In this document: piece after piece, positions 44,111-52,490 of the stretch
Layout of the letters: each line of letters starts with the position of its first letter
How positions within the stretch are numbered: position 1 is the stretch's first letter
From: Neisseriaceae bacterium HSC-16F19
Lineage (GTDB): Bacteria; Pseudomonadota; Gammaproteobacteria; Burkholderiales; Neisseriaceae
NCBI RefSeq assembly: GCF_024171525.1
Contig: NZ_JALJZY010000009.1
Location: 41,122-105,121 of the forward strand
DNA length: 64,000 bases
Direction: 5' to 3'
The notes under the pieces: model-generated
Told to the model about the DNA's origin: nothing
Databases searched by the model: none
The model's input: the letters and a program-made list of their open reading frames with translations, nothing else
Translations under genes and position numbers: made by a program

Positions 44111-45241
44111 ATGACCACACCCACTGCCGTACTCAGTGCCACCGGCCTGTTTACTCCGCCGGAATCCATCAGCAACGACGAACTGGTGGCAGCCTTTAAC
44201 CGCTATGTCGCCGCCTACAATACGCGCCACGCCGCCGAAATTGCCGCCGGCAGCCGTGCGGCGCTGGCCGAATCCGGCAGCGAATTTATCGAAAAAGCCT
44301 CCGGCATCCAGAGCCGTTTTGTGATGGACAAAAGCGGCATCCTCGACCCGGACATCATGCGTCCGCAGCTGCCGCAGCGCAGCAACGACGAGCCGTCTTT
44401 GCAGGCGGAAATCGGTGCGGCCGCCGCCCGCGAGGCGCTGCAAGGCGCCGGGGTGGACGCCGCCGACATCGATATGGTGATTGTGGCCAATTCCAATATG
44501 CAGCGGCCTTATCCGGCCATGGCGGTGGAAGTGCAGGCGCTCTTGGGTTGCGGCGGCTTTGCCTACGATATGAATGTGGCCTGCTCCTCCGCCACTTTCG
44601 GCGTGCAGGCCGCTGCCGATGCCGTGGCCAACGGTTCGGCCACGCGTGCGCTGGTGGTGAATGCCGAAATCTGCTCGGCGCATCTGAATTTCCGCGACCG
44701 CGACAGCCATTTTATTTTTGGCGATGCCGCCACCGCGCTGGTGGTGGAGCGTGCCGATTTGGCGCAGCCGGGGCGCGGTTTTGCCATCCGCAGCACCCGT
44801 TTGTGGACGCAGTTTTCCAACAATATCCGCAACAATGCCGGTTTCCTCAACCGCTGCGAAATCGGCAACGATCCCTTGGCCGCCGACAAATTGTTTGTGC
44901 AAAACGGCCGCAAGGTATTTAAAGAAGTGTGCCCGGCCGTGGGCGAGCACATCGCCGCCCATCTGGCCGCCTGCGGCATAGACGCGCACAAGGTGCGCCG
45001 TTTCTGGCTGCACCAGGCCAACCGCAGTATGAATGAGCTCATCAGCCGCCGCGTGCTCGGCCGCGATGCCAGCGCCGAAGAGGCGCCGATTATCCTCGAC
45101 CGCTATGCCAATACCAGCTCCGCCGGTTCGGTGATTGCGCTGCATCTCTATCAGGATGACCTGAAGGCCGGTGATTTGGGCGTGCTCTCCAGCTTTGGTG
45201 CCGGATATTCCATCGGCTCGGTGATTTTGGAGAAACGCTGA
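44111..45241 (+). CDS. Beta-ketoacyl-ACP synthase III family (FabH-like)
   Basis: 376 residues from the ATG at 44111. Thiolase-fold enzyme with the Cys-His-Asn triad visible in MNVACSSATFG, FWLHQANRSMN and YANTSSAGS. These enzymes start fatty acid chains by condensing an acyl-CoA with malonyl-ACP. The protein is longer than canonical FabH (about 320), with an insertion near residues 20-60, like the PA3286-type synthases that use medium-chain acyl-CoA. Its stop overlaps the coaD start by one base (TGATG), so the two are coupled. Confidence 0.88.
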   Translation: MTTPTAVLSATGLFTPPESISNDELVAAFNRYVAAYNTRHAAEIAAGSRAALAESGSEFIEKASGIQSRFVMDKSGILDPDIMRPQLPQRSNDEPSLQAEIGAAAAREALQGAGVDAADIDMVIVANSNMQRPYPAMAVEVQALLGCGGFAYDMNVACSSATFGVQAAADAVANGSATRALVVNAEICSAHLNFRDRDSHFIFGDAATALVVERADLAQPGRGFAIRSTRLWTQFSNNIRNNAGFLNRCEIGNDPLAADKLFVQNGRKVFKEVCPAVGEHIAAHLAACGIDAHKVRRFWLHQANRSMNELISRRVLGRDASAEEAPIILDRYANTSSAGSVIALHLYQDDLKAGDLGVLSSFGAGYSIGSVILEKR

Positions 45242-45756
45242 TGAGCCAAAAACGCATCCGCCGCGCCGTTTATGCCGGCAGTTTCGACCCGCCCACCAAC
45301 GGCCATTTGTGGATGATCCGCGAGGCGCAGGGCATGTTTGACGAGCTGGTGGTGGCCATCGGCGTGAATCCGGACAAAAAATCCACTTACAGCACCGACG
45401 AGCGCAAACAAATGCTGCGCGACATCACCCGCCATTTCCCCAATGTCAAAATTACCGCCTTTGAGCACCAGTTTTTGGTCAACTACGCCAAAAGCATCGG
45501 CGCGGACTATGTGGTGCGCGGCATACGCACGGTGTCGGACTACGAATACGAACGCTCCATGCGCTATATCAACCACGATTTGCAGCCGGACATCTCCACC
45601 GTGCTGCTGATGCCGCCGCGCGAATACGCCGAGGTGTCGTCCACCATGGTCAAAGGCATGGTCGGCCCCAAAGGCTGGCAGGAAGTCATCCGCCGCTATG
45701 TGCCCGATGCGGTGTATCAGAAAATGATGCAGGATTATGTGTATGCCGGGCGCTGA
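45241..45756 (+). CDS. coaD: Phosphopantetheine adenylyltransferase
   Basis: 171 residues. It makes dephospho-CoA from 4'-phosphopantetheine and ATP. The nucleotidyltransferase motif GSFDPPTNGH is near the N-terminus, RGIRTVSDYEYE in the middle, and VSSTMVK replaces the ISSTxVR loop. Coupling to a FabH-like gene that uses acyl-CoA makes metabolic sense. A hairpin with a T run ends the operon at 45776. Confidence 0.93.
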   Translation: MSQKRIRRAVYAGSFDPPTNGHLWMIREAQGMFDELVVAIGVNPDKKSTYSTDERKQMLRDITRHFPNVKITAFEHQFLVNYAKSIGADYVVRGIRTVSDYEYERSMRYINHDLQPDISTVLLMPPREYAEVSSTMVKGMVGPKGWQEVIRRYVPDAVYQKMMQDYVYAGR

Positions 45757-45775
45757 GGTGTTGCAGGCATCAGGG

Positions 45776-45805
45776 CAGGGCGGAAACCATCCGTCCTGTT
45801 TTTTT
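45776..45805 (+). terminator. Terminator of the FabH-like/coaD operon
   Basis: CAGGGCGGA and TCCGTCCTG pair (one G-T) around AACCA, followed by seven T. Confidence 0.85.
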
Positions 45806-45905
45806 CAGGCAGCCTGCAAGCGGAGAGAGTAAAGAACGCAAATCATTTGCATACAGGTGTATGATGGTTCTGTTGAAACCCGCAAGCAGTATTTAAGGAG
45901 GCGAC

Positions 45906-46307
45906 ATGAAACCCTTAGTCTTGGCAGCCGCCGCTGCCGCCGTTATTTTGTCCGGCTGTGCCGCTACACCCGAACAAATTGCTGTCCGCCAAGCCGCCGA
46001 AGCACAGGCACAGCACCGCCTGCACTTGGCGCTGTTGGCACAATGCGACCCCGAAGCCGCCGCACTGGCGCCGTCACCTTCAGACAGTGCCGACGACGCC
46101 CAAGCCGCCAAACGGGCGCAGGCTTACCGTGAAAAAGTGAGCGACCCGGTATTCCAACGCTGTTACCGTCTGGCGTGGGAAAACCACCTCAACCAGGCGC
46201 GCTTGCAGGCAGCCGCCTACGAAATGCAGCGGCGTGAATTCTGGCACGACGGCTTTTTCCACCCGCGCTGGTTCGGCTGTCGCGGTTATCGCAGCTGTTA
46301 TTGGTAA
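45906..46307 (+). CDS. Small lipoprotein, 133 aa
   Basis: A lipoprotein signal ends at LSGC (Cys18). The mature part is Ala-rich and helical, then ends in an aromatic, His/Arg/Cys-rich tail (FWHDGFFHPRWFGCRGYRSC). The family was not recognised. AAGGAGG precedes the ATG. It has its own perfect terminator hairpin at 46331, so it is monocistronic. Confidence 0.8.
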   Translation: MKPLVLAAAAAAVILSGCAATPEQIAVRQAAEAQAQHRLHLALLAQCDPEAAALAPSPSDSADDAQAAKRAQAYREKVSDPVFQRCYRLAWENHLNQARLQAAAYEMQRREFWHDGFFHPRWFGCRGYRSCYW

Positions 46308-46330
46308 GCAGGGGAATGGAGCATGAGAAA

Positions 46331-46356
46331 AGGCGGGTTGTGGCAACCCGCCTTTG
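46331..46356 (+). terminator. Terminator of the small lipoprotein gene
   Basis: AGGCGGGTTG and CAACCCGCCT form a perfect 10-bp stem with a 3-base loop, followed by TTT. Confidence 0.75.
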
Positions 46357-46376
46357 GTGTGTGTTGTTGAGCAGTC

Positions 46377-46400
46377 GTAGGTTGGGTCGTCAGACCCAAC
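46377..46400. repeat. GTAGGTTGGGTC palindrome
   Basis: GTAGGTTGGGTC-GTCA-GACCCAAC; same arm type as at 32041. Confidence 0.55.
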
Positions 46401-46470
46401 ACCTCTGGAGACCATGGCACATATTGGATTTGGCGACCCAAGCAATGACTACTTATCGATGTTCATCCTT

Positions 46471-47307
46471 TCAGGCAGCCTGCAAAGCGCCGCCTTCTTC
46501 CGTCCAATCCACCGCACCCCACACCGCCGAGGTCATGCTCAGCGATTTGCCGACCATTTCGTCATTAAACAGCAGCGGCTTTTCGTCGGCATCGGCCAGT
46601 GCCGCCGCATAGAGCAGCGGCCACCAGTGGTCTGGTGTGGGCGCGGCCAGGCGCAGGTCGGCGGGGTAGGCCGCTTCGTTTGTCAGCGCCGCATGGTCGG
46701 CGCGCAGCAGCCAGTCGTTCACCCGCAGCCGGGCGCTTTCCGCCCAATCATAGCCGCGGCCGGGTTCGTCCGGGGCGCTGCGGTCGGTTTGGCGCAGATT
46801 GTGGACAATGCTGCCGCTGGCCACCATCAGCACACCCTGCTCGCGCAGGGGGGCGAGGCGGCGGGCCAGTGCGTAATGGGCGGCGCTGTCCAAGCCTGCG
46901 TCCAGGCTCAATTGCACCACCGGCACGCCGGCATCGGGAAACAGATGGCAGAGCACGCTCCAGCTGCCGTGGTCCAAACCCCAACCGTGGTCGTCGGCGA
47001 CGACATCTTCACCCAGCAGGCTGCGCACCTGTGCGGCCAGTTCCGGGCTGCCGGGCGCGGGGTATTGTACCTCGAACAAAGCCTGCGGAAAGCCGCCGAA
47101 ATCATGGATGGTGCGCGGTTCGGCCATGGCGGTCACCGCACTGCCGCGGGTGCACCAGTGGGCGGACACCGCCAGCACGGCACGGATATGGCCGCCGTAC
47201 TGCTGCCGCAAAGCCGCACCCAGCGTGCGCCAGTTGCGCGAATAACGGGTGTCGGTAATGGCATTCATCGGACTGCCGTGGCCGATAAAGAGAAAGGGCA
47301 GTTTCAT
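46471..47307 (-). CDS. ygiD: 4,5-DOPA-type extradiol dioxygenase family protein
   Basis: 278 residues, YgiD/LigB family. Conserved metal-binding histidines lie in FIGHGSPMNA, SAHWCTRG, and the DDHGWGLDHGSWSVL segment. MVASGSIVHNLR is also typical. Members of this family open DOPA-like catechols or act as putative zinc/iron dioxygenases; the natural substrate in bacteria is uncertain. It lies far from the phenol operon and there is no sign that it belongs to it. Confidence 0.92.
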   Translation of the reverse strand: MKLPFLFIGHGSPMNAITDTRYSRNWRTLGAALRQQYGGHIRAVLAVSAHWCTRGSAVTAMAEPRTIHDFGGFPQALFEVQYPAPGSPELAAQVRSLLGEDVVADDHGWGLDHGSWSVLCHLFPDAGVPVVQLSLDAGLDSAAHYALARRLAPLREQGVLMVASGSIVHNLRQTDRSAPDEPGRGYDWAESARLRVNDWLLRADHAALTNEAAYPADLRLAAPTPDHWWPLLYAAALADADEKPLLFNDEMVGKSLSMTSAVWGAVDWTEEGGALQAA

Positions 47308-47413
47308 TTTCGCTTCCTTAAACGGGTTTCACTGGCTGCCATCATATAGATTGCCGGATAAGAGATAAATGAAGATATTGTTGATGTATATTTTCTTATT
47401 GGGAAATGATTAA

Positions 47414-47442
47414 AGGCTGCCTGAAACGTTTTCAGGCAGCCT
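47414..47442. terminator. Inverted DUS terminator of the DUF445 gene
   Basis: Stem of 12 bp with a 5-base loop just past the stop codon at 47450. Confidence 0.75.
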
Positions 47443-47449
47443 TTACGCC

Positions 47450-48751
47450 TTATCCGGCCAATAATTGGCCGACAGCATGTATCAGCAAACCGGCCAGGCC
47501 GCCGACGAGGGTGCCGTTGATGCGGATAAATTGCAGGTCGCGGCCGACGCCGTGTTCCAGTTTTTCCACCATTTGGCGGCTGTCCCAGGCTTTGACTTTG
47601 TCGGCCACAAAACGCGCGCCCTGGTGTTTGTAGCGTTCGATGAGTGCGCGCAGCCACCAGGCGAGGCGGGCGTCGATGCGGCGCAGCCACGGCGGTGATT
47701 CGGCGGCTTGCAGCAGCAGCGGGTCGATGAGGCGCGCCAGTTGCGTCTGCCATTGCGGGTCGTCGGCGCTGCGCTCGCCCCAAGCGCCCAGTTGCTGCCA
47801 CATCCGGCTCACATTGTCTTGCAGGGCGGGGGAGAGGGCCAGTTGCTGTTTGCCTTCCTGCAGGCGGCGGTGCCAGGTGGGGCTGTGCTGCAAATCCAGC
47901 ACCACGCTGTCGAATTGGCGGCCATAAGCCTGCCACAGCGGATGTTCGTCGTCGGCGAGCACGGCGGCCAGATAGCTGTCGGCCCATTCCAGGGTTTGCC
48001 CGGCCACCCAGTCGTCCACGCGTTCGGCTATCGAGCTTTTGAAACCGGCCTTGATTTTGTCCCAGGCGCTGGCGGTGTCGGCGGGTACGTGTCCGGCCCA
48101 TTGGCGCAGGTTTTCTTCCAACAGTTCGCGGGTTTGGTCTTGTTGCAGCCACAGGCGCATTTGTTGCAGCAGGGCGCGCAACAGCGGGCGGTCCAGCCCT
48201 TGCTGGCGCAGTATCTGCATCAAGGAGGCCAGGGTCTGCCCCAGTTTGGCGCCGTCGTACTGGCTGTACAGCAGGCGGCTGCCGAGGCGGGCCACCTGTT
48301 CGGGCGGAATGGCGCGAATGAGGGCGGGAATGCGTGCCGCCAGCCACGGCTGCCACAGGGCGCGGTTGGCCGGTTGTGCCAGCCAGCGGCAGATTTTGGC
48401 GCCGGGGCGGGCTTGGTAGATGCGTTGGGCGATGGCGCGGCCGTGCAGGAAATTGCCGGCGACAAAACGGCCGAGTTCGTCGGCCAGTTTGTCCTGTTTG
48501 CGCGGAATAATGGCGGTGTGGGGAATGGGCAGGCCCAGCGGGCGGCGGAAGAGGGCGGTAACGGCAAACCAGTCGGCCAGGCCGCCGACCATGGCCGCTT
48601 CGCTAAAGGCTTTCAAATAGCCCATGGCCGGGTGCAGGCTGTGGTAGCGGGTGCTGAGTACGAACAGAATGGCGGCCAAAACCAGCAGCAAAGTGGCCAG
48701 GCGGCGGCTGTTGCGCAAGCCGTGCGGGGTGGTGTCGGCGGAGTGTTCCAT
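47450..48751 (-). CDS. DUF445 inner-membrane protein (YjiN-like)
   Basis: 433 residues. An N-terminal hydrophobic segment (LATLLLVLAAILFVLS, 18-33) precedes the DUF445 signature MVGGLADWFAVTALFRRPLGLPIPHT (split here for length: GGLADWFAVTALFR is the core). A long helical body follows, and the C-terminus has another hydrophobic stretch (NGTLVGGLAGLLIHAVGQLL). Function unknown. It is downstream of yqjD-yqjE-yqjK on the same strand, with a degenerate Correia-like element in the gap. Confidence 0.88.
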   Translation of the reverse strand: MEHSADTTPHGLRNSRRLATLLLVLAAILFVLSTRYHSLHPAMGYLKAFSEAAMVGGLADWFAVTALFRRPLGLPIPHTAIIPRKQDKLADELGRFVAGNFLHGRAIAQRIYQARPGAKICRWLAQPANRALWQPWLAARIPALIRAIPPEQVARLGSRLLYSQYDGAKLGQTLASLMQILRQQGLDRPLLRALLQQMRLWLQQDQTRELLEENLRQWAGHVPADTASAWDKIKAGFKSSIAERVDDWVAGQTLEWADSYLAAVLADDEHPLWQAYGRQFDSVVLDLQHSPTWHRRLQEGKQQLALSPALQDNVSRMWQQLGAWGERSADDPQWQTQLARLIDPLLLQAAESPPWLRRIDARLAWWLRALIERYKHQGARFVADKVKAWDSRQMVEKLEHGVGRDLQFIRINGTLVGGLAGLLIHAVGQLLAG

Positions 48752-48766
48752 AAGGCGTGGCGGGTG

Positions 48767-48867
48767 GATAGTCGGACAACACAGAATGAGACAAGGCAGT
48801 AAAAAGCCGTGATTGTAGGCAGTCCCGTGAGACGGCCACGCCGTCTCATTCTGTGTTGAATGATGTT
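48767..48867. repeat. Correia-like repeat element 5 (degenerate)
   Basis: About 101 bp. GATAGTCGGACAACACAGAAT at the left (21 bases from 48767) mirrors ATTCTGTGTTGAATGATG at the right, with GAGACAAGGCAG inside. The GTACTATCTGTAC core is lost. Confidence 0.6.
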
Positions 48868-49123
48868 AGCGTTGTTGCAGCCAAGCCAAAGCAGCCACCA
48901 CGGCGGCGCCCCACAGCTTGTGGCGCCAGCGTCGCGGTTTGGCCACGGCGGCCACCAGCAGACGGCCTACGGGCAGCTGGTCGGCGAGTTTGAGGGCATC
49001 GGGCAGCAGGGACGGGGTGCGGCCGCTTTCGCGGCGGTTGCGCAAATGGGCGGCGGCGATTTTCAGGCGCAAAACATCGGCCTGCATTTCCAGCAATTCG
49101 CGCTCTTGTTGATGGCGGTTCAT
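48866..49123 (-). CDS. YqjK-like small protein
   Basis: 85 residues from the ATG at 49123 (MNRHQQERELLEMQADVLRLK). An amphipathic N-terminal helix is followed by a basic stretch and a hydrophobic C-terminal end (LWGAAVVAALAWLQQR). Length and position right after the YqjE-like gene fit YqjK. Function unknown; the stop is embedded in the edge of the Correia-like repeat. Confidence 0.75.
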   Translation of the reverse strand: MNRHQQERELLEMQADVLRLKIAAAHLRNRRESGRTPSLLPDALKLADQLPVGRLLVAAVAKPRRWRHKLWGAAVVAALAWLQQR

Positions 49124-49133
49124 ACGTGTTCCC

Positions 49134-49547
49134 TCAGACCGAATAATCGTTGGCATCGGCGGACGGTGCGGCAGGACGGGCGGCACGGTTGTTGATGTGG
49201 TCCAAGTCTTCGCTCATGGCTTGCAGGGTGTCTTCCATAAAATGCCCCTGCTGCGCCCACAGACGACCCACCCACCACAACAGGGCGATAACGCCGAGGG
49301 CGAATGCGGCGGCAAGACCGAAAAAGACCCAGATTTTGGCTTCGGGCGTGAGTACGCTGTTGAGACCAAACAGCAGGCTGATAAAGCCGAGGAAAAACGC
49401 CACCGTGGCCAGCAAGACCGCGGCTACCAGCAAAATAATGCTGCGCAGCTGGGCGACGGCATCCAGGCGCAGCATGCGCAGGCGCACCCACAACAGGCGG
49501 CTGCCGTATTCGCTCCAGATTTTCAGTTGTTTCCACTGGCTGAGCAT
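49134..49547 (-). CDS. YqjE-like phage-holin-family membrane protein
   Basis: 137 residues with two membrane helices (IILLVAAVLLATVAFFLGFISLLFG region, 36-60; and WVFFGLAAAFALGVIALLWWVG region, 73-94), preceded by an amphipathic basic segment. This is the DUF1469/holin_3_6 pattern of YqjE. Ten bases separate it from the yqjK-like gene. These genes form a stress-related envelope set in enterobacteria; the role here is inferred. Confidence 0.82.
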   Translation of the reverse strand: MLSQWKQLKIWSEYGSRLLWVRLRMLRLDAVAQLRSIILLVAAVLLATVAFFLGFISLLFGLNSVLTPEAKIWVFFGLAAAFALGVIALLWWVGRLWAQQGHFMEDTLQAMSEDLDHINNRAARPAAPSADANDYSV

Positions 49548-49634
49548 GGGACTCCCTTTGTTCAGGTAGCCGAACAGGCAAAAAATGTGTTATGGACAGG
49601 GAAATATAGAGAGAAAGGCTTTTCAGGCAGCCTG

Positions 49635-49795
49635 GGGCAAACCGGCCGTTTGGGCGCGTAACTGATTTTTTAGGCAAAAACCGTTCGATTCAAGGCGGAA
49701 AGCACAGCAAGGTTGGACACCTTGCGCGCATTTCCAACGCAGAAGCGGGCGGTTTTTGACAAAAAAGCAGCCGTGAACGAATGGTCAGTTTGCCC
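49635..49795. repeat. ~160-bp inverted-terminus element, copy 2
   Basis: The left end is degraded (GGGCAAACCGGCCGTTTGGG) and the right end is intact (GAATGGTCAGTTTGCCC). The inside matches copy 1. It separates the yqjE-like gene from the yqjD-like gene and is inverted relative to copy 3. Confidence 0.82.
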
Positions 49796-49823
49796 CCTCA
49801 GGCTGCCTGAAAAGCCGTATGCC

Positions 49824-50147
49824 TTAACGGCGGCGGCAACCGCCGCCCAGCAACAGGCCGAGTACCAAACCGGCTACGGCCGCCGCGCCCATGGCGTAAT
49901 AGGGCTGCTCGTGTACCAATTCGTCGGTACGGGCTGCGGTTTGCTTGGCTTTGTCCACCACGGTGTGTTCCAAGTCGTGCAGCTGGCTTTTGGCCTTGGC
50001 CAACTGGTCCTGCACCTTGTCTTTCAGCGCCTTGGCCTGCTCGCTGCCGGCTTCGGCGGAGCTTTCATACAGGCTTTCCACTTCGGCCAGAACCGAACGC
50101 ACTTCTTTCATCAGGGCTTGTTTTTGGGCTTCGAAATCTTTGCTCAT
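49824..50147 (-). CDS. YqjD/ElaB-like DUF883 protein
   Basis: 107 residues from the ATG at 50147, with AAAGGAAG upstream. A long amphipathic helix/coiled coil (about 5-75) precedes a C-terminal membrane helix with glycine zipper (AVAGLVLGLLLGGGCRRR). This matches DUF883 proteins, tail-anchored inner-membrane proteins that bind ribosomes in stationary phase in E. coli. The gene lies exactly between two inverted copies of the ~160-bp repeat. Confidence 0.88.
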   Translation of the reverse strand: MSKDFEAQKQALMKEVRSVLAEVESLYESSAEAGSEQAKALKDKVQDQLAKAKSQLHDLEHTVVDKAKQTAARTDELVHEQPYYAMGAAAVAGLVLGLLLGGGCRRR

Positions 50148-50205
50148 GCTGCTTCCTTTCCTGGAGGTTGTTGAAGAAAATGGCAATAACCGTATCGGCG
50201 GCTTA

Positions 50206-50365
50206 GGGCGAACTGACCATTCGTTCACGGCTGCTTTTTTGTCAAAAACCGCCCGCTTCTGCGTTGGAAATGCTCGCAAGGTGTCCAACCTTGCTGCGCT
50301 TTCCGCCTTGGATCGGACATTTTTGTCTCAAAAATCAGCTACGCGTCCGAATGGTCAGTTCGCCC
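50206..50365. repeat. ~160-bp inverted-terminus element, copy 3
   Basis: GGGCGAACTGACCATTCG at the left and CGAATGGTCAGTTCGCCC at the right form perfect 18-bp inverted termini, no degradation. It is the reverse complement of copy 2 and lies upstream of the yqjD-like gene. The rest of 50148-50562 holds the purC leader; nothing else was seen. Confidence 0.88.
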
Positions 50366-50562
50366 TGGCGGAACAGGCCGCCAATATACTTTATAAATCG
50401 GCCATAGAGCCAGCATTTCAAGGGCAGGGCGGCGGCGGGGCAGGTTAATTTTGTGTAAAAATTTGCGCCTGCCCCCGGGTGTAAAACCGCAGCAAAACAT
50501 TGTGAATCGGGCGGAGCTTGCCTAAAATAGCGCCTTTACACAAAACCCCGAAAAAGCCTGCC

Positions 50563-51423
50563 ATGAGTGCCATCAGTTTGCAAAAAATCTATTCCGGCAA
50601 AGTCCGCGACCTCTACCACATCGACGACAAACGCATGCTGATGGTGGCTTCCGACCGCCTGTCCGCATTCGACGTTATCCTCGACGACCCCATCCCCGGC
50701 AAAGGCGAAATCCTCACCCAGATTTCCAATTTCTGGTTTGCCAAGCTCGCCCACATCCTGCCCAATCATTTTACCGGCGATACCGTGTACGACGTGCTGC
50801 CTGAAAACGAGGCACGCGCGCTGGAAAAACGCGCGGTGGTGGCGAAAAAGCTCACGCCGGTGAAAGTGGAAGCCATTGTGCGCGGCTATCTGGCGGGCAG
50901 CGGCTGGAAAGACTACCAAAAAACCGGCGCCGTGTGCGGCATCGCCCTGCCGCCCGGTTTGCAGGAAGCGCAACAGCTGCCGGAAGTGATTTTCACCCCT
51001 TCCACCAAGGCCGAAGTGGGCGACCACGATGAAAACATCAGCTATGCAGAATGCGAAAACATCATCGGCAGCGAACTGGCGGCGCTGGTGCGCGACAAAT
51101 CCATCGCCCTGTACAGCGAAGCGGCGGCGTATGCGCAAACCCGCGGCATCATTATCTGTGACACCAAATTTGAATTCGGCCTCGACGAAGACGGCACGCT
51201 CACGCTGATGGACGAAGTGCTGACCCCGGATTCCAGCCGTTTCTGGCCGGCGGACCAATACCAAATCGGCATGAGTCCGCCGTCTTTCGACAAGCAGTTT
51301 GTGCGCGACTGGCTGGAAGCGAGCGGCTGGAACAAACAGGCGCCCGCCCCGCGCGTACCGCAGGACATCATAGACAAAACCGTGGCCAAATACCGCGAGG
51401 CTTTGGATTTGCTCACCGCTTAA
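50563..51423 (+). CDS. purC: SAICAR synthetase
   Basis: 286 residues from the ATG at 50563 (MSAISLQKIYSGKVRDLY). It condenses CAIR with aspartate in purine synthesis. SGKVRDLY, DRLSAFDVI, GYLAGSGWKDYQKTG, DTKFEFG and DEVLTPDSSRFWP are all family motifs. Length fits the longer (non-enterobacterial) form. It is monocistronic; palindromic repeats follow. Confidence 0.96.
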   Translation: MSAISLQKIYSGKVRDLYHIDDKRMLMVASDRLSAFDVILDDPIPGKGEILTQISNFWFAKLAHILPNHFTGDTVYDVLPENEARALEKRAVVAKKLTPVKVEAIVRGYLAGSGWKDYQKTGAVCGIALPPGLQEAQQLPEVIFTPSTKAEVGDHDENISYAECENIIGSELAALVRDKSIALYSEAAAYAQTRGIIICDTKFEFGLDEDGTLTLMDEVLTPDSSRFWPADQYQIGMSPPSFDKQFVRDWLEASGWNKQAPAPRVPQDIIDKTVAKYREALDLLTA

Positions 51424-51427
51424 AACC

Positions 51428-51501
51428 GTAGGTCGGGCATTTATGCCCGACTTTCTTTTCAAAGAGGCACGCAAGATGTCGGGCATAAATGCCCGACCTA
51501 C
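51428..51501. repeat. GTAGGTCGGGCA palindromes
   Basis: GTCGGGCATTTATGCCCGAC and GTCGGGCATAAATGCCCGAC face each other, each preceded or followed by GTAG/CTAC; co-varying palindrome family. Confidence 0.55.
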
Positions 51502-51544
51502 GTTCACTTGCCCCCCAAGCTTCCTTATTCTTAAGCTAAATCCC

Positions 51545-52339
51545 ATGTCCCGACACCCCTACCGCCGCTTGCGGCCCGCCCGCGCCCATCTGCCCGAAGT
51601 AGGCATTTCTGAGGAAGGCAATATCCGCTCCCTGCATCTGGGCAGCGCCACCGTGCAAAGTTCGATGAATGTGGACCATCCCAGCGAGCTGGTGCTCTCC
51701 TACAGCCGCGCCATGATGGCCTGGCTGCTGTTTGCCGAAACCGCGCCCAAGCACATCGTGGAAATCGGCTTGGGCGGCGGCTCTTTTGTGCGCTGGCTGG
51801 ATGCACACCTGCCCGAAGTGCGCCAGACGGTGGTGGAAATCAATCCGCAGGTGATTGCGGTGGCCAAGAGTCTGTTCGAGCTGCCGTTTGAGGGCGAGCG
51901 TTTTGAAATCATCGAAGACGACGGCGCCGAATACATCAAGGTGCTCTACGGCAGCAATATAGATGTGCTGTTGGTGGACGGTTTCGACGGCGAACAGATT
52001 ATCGACGACTTGGTAGGCGAGCCCTTTTTTGCCGATTGCCGCGCCGCTTTGGGTGAGCACGGCATTTTCGTTACCAACTGGTGGCAGGGCGACAAGCGTT
52101 ATCCGGCCTTTGTCGAACGCCTGCGCCGTGTTTTTGGCGCTGCGGTGCTGGCGGTGCCCGCGGCCACCCACGGCAATGTGGCGGTGCTGGCCTTCAAACA
52201 GCCGCCGCAACCGCAAAGCTGGGAGGCTTTGAAAAAACGCGCCGCGGCTTTGGACGAGCGCTACGGCCTGGGTTTTGCCGCCATGCTCGCGGCGGTGAAG
52301 GCCGAATATGGCGGGAAAAGCTGTTTGGAATGGGACTGA
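51545..52339 (+). CDS. Spermidine-synthase-like protein
   Basis: 264 residues from the ATG at 51545 (MSRHPYRRLRPARAHLPEVG). A Rossmann methyltransferase-like fold with glycine motif HIVEIGLGGGSFVRW and the acidic loops VVEINPQV and LLVDGFDGE is visible. The family includes polyamine aminopropyltransferases. The usual GGGDGG motif is only GLGGGS here and the catalytic Asp pair is not evident, so the exact reaction is open. Its start has no strong ribosome site. Confidence 0.78.
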   Translation: MSRHPYRRLRPARAHLPEVGISEEGNIRSLHLGSATVQSSMNVDHPSELVLSYSRAMMAWLLFAETAPKHIVEIGLGGGSFVRWLDAHLPEVRQTVVEINPQVIAVAKSLFELPFEGERFEIIEDDGAEYIKVLYGSNIDVLLVDGFDGEQIIDDLVGEPFFADCRAALGEHGIFVTNWWQGDKRYPAFVERLRRVFGAAVLAVPAATHGNVAVLAFKQPPQPQSWEALKKRAAALDERYGLGFAAMLAAVKAEYGGKSCLEWD

Positions 52340-52345
52340 TATGGC

Positions 52346-52490
52346 TGAGACCTTTGTAAAACCCTCATCTGCGGGGCATTTCTGCGTTGCGCGCTGCTCG
52401 CTCGCTTGCCTATCTACATGATATGTCTGCGCTCGCTGTGCTGCTACGCCTTGAACTGCATCCACATCTGAAGGTTTTACAAAGGTCTCA
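52346..52490. repeat. 145-bp element with perfect 18-bp inverted termini
   Basis: TGAGACCTTTGTAAAACC at the left and its exact complement at the right. The inside has no dRS3 and reads through GCGCTGCTCGCTCGCTTGCC. The termini equal those of the 32601-32798 unit apart from one base, so it seems another class of non-autonomous element using the same ends. Confidence 0.75.

Noticed and set aside
46471..47307. ygiD as part of the aromatic pathway
   Set aside because: It is 19 kb from the phenol operon, on its own, and of a family widespread in bacteria without meta pathways.
49736..50288. Two small frames starting MDTLRAFPTQK within the ~160-bp repeats
   Set aside because: They are translations of copies of the same non-coding element; no ribosome site and no conservation beyond the repeat.
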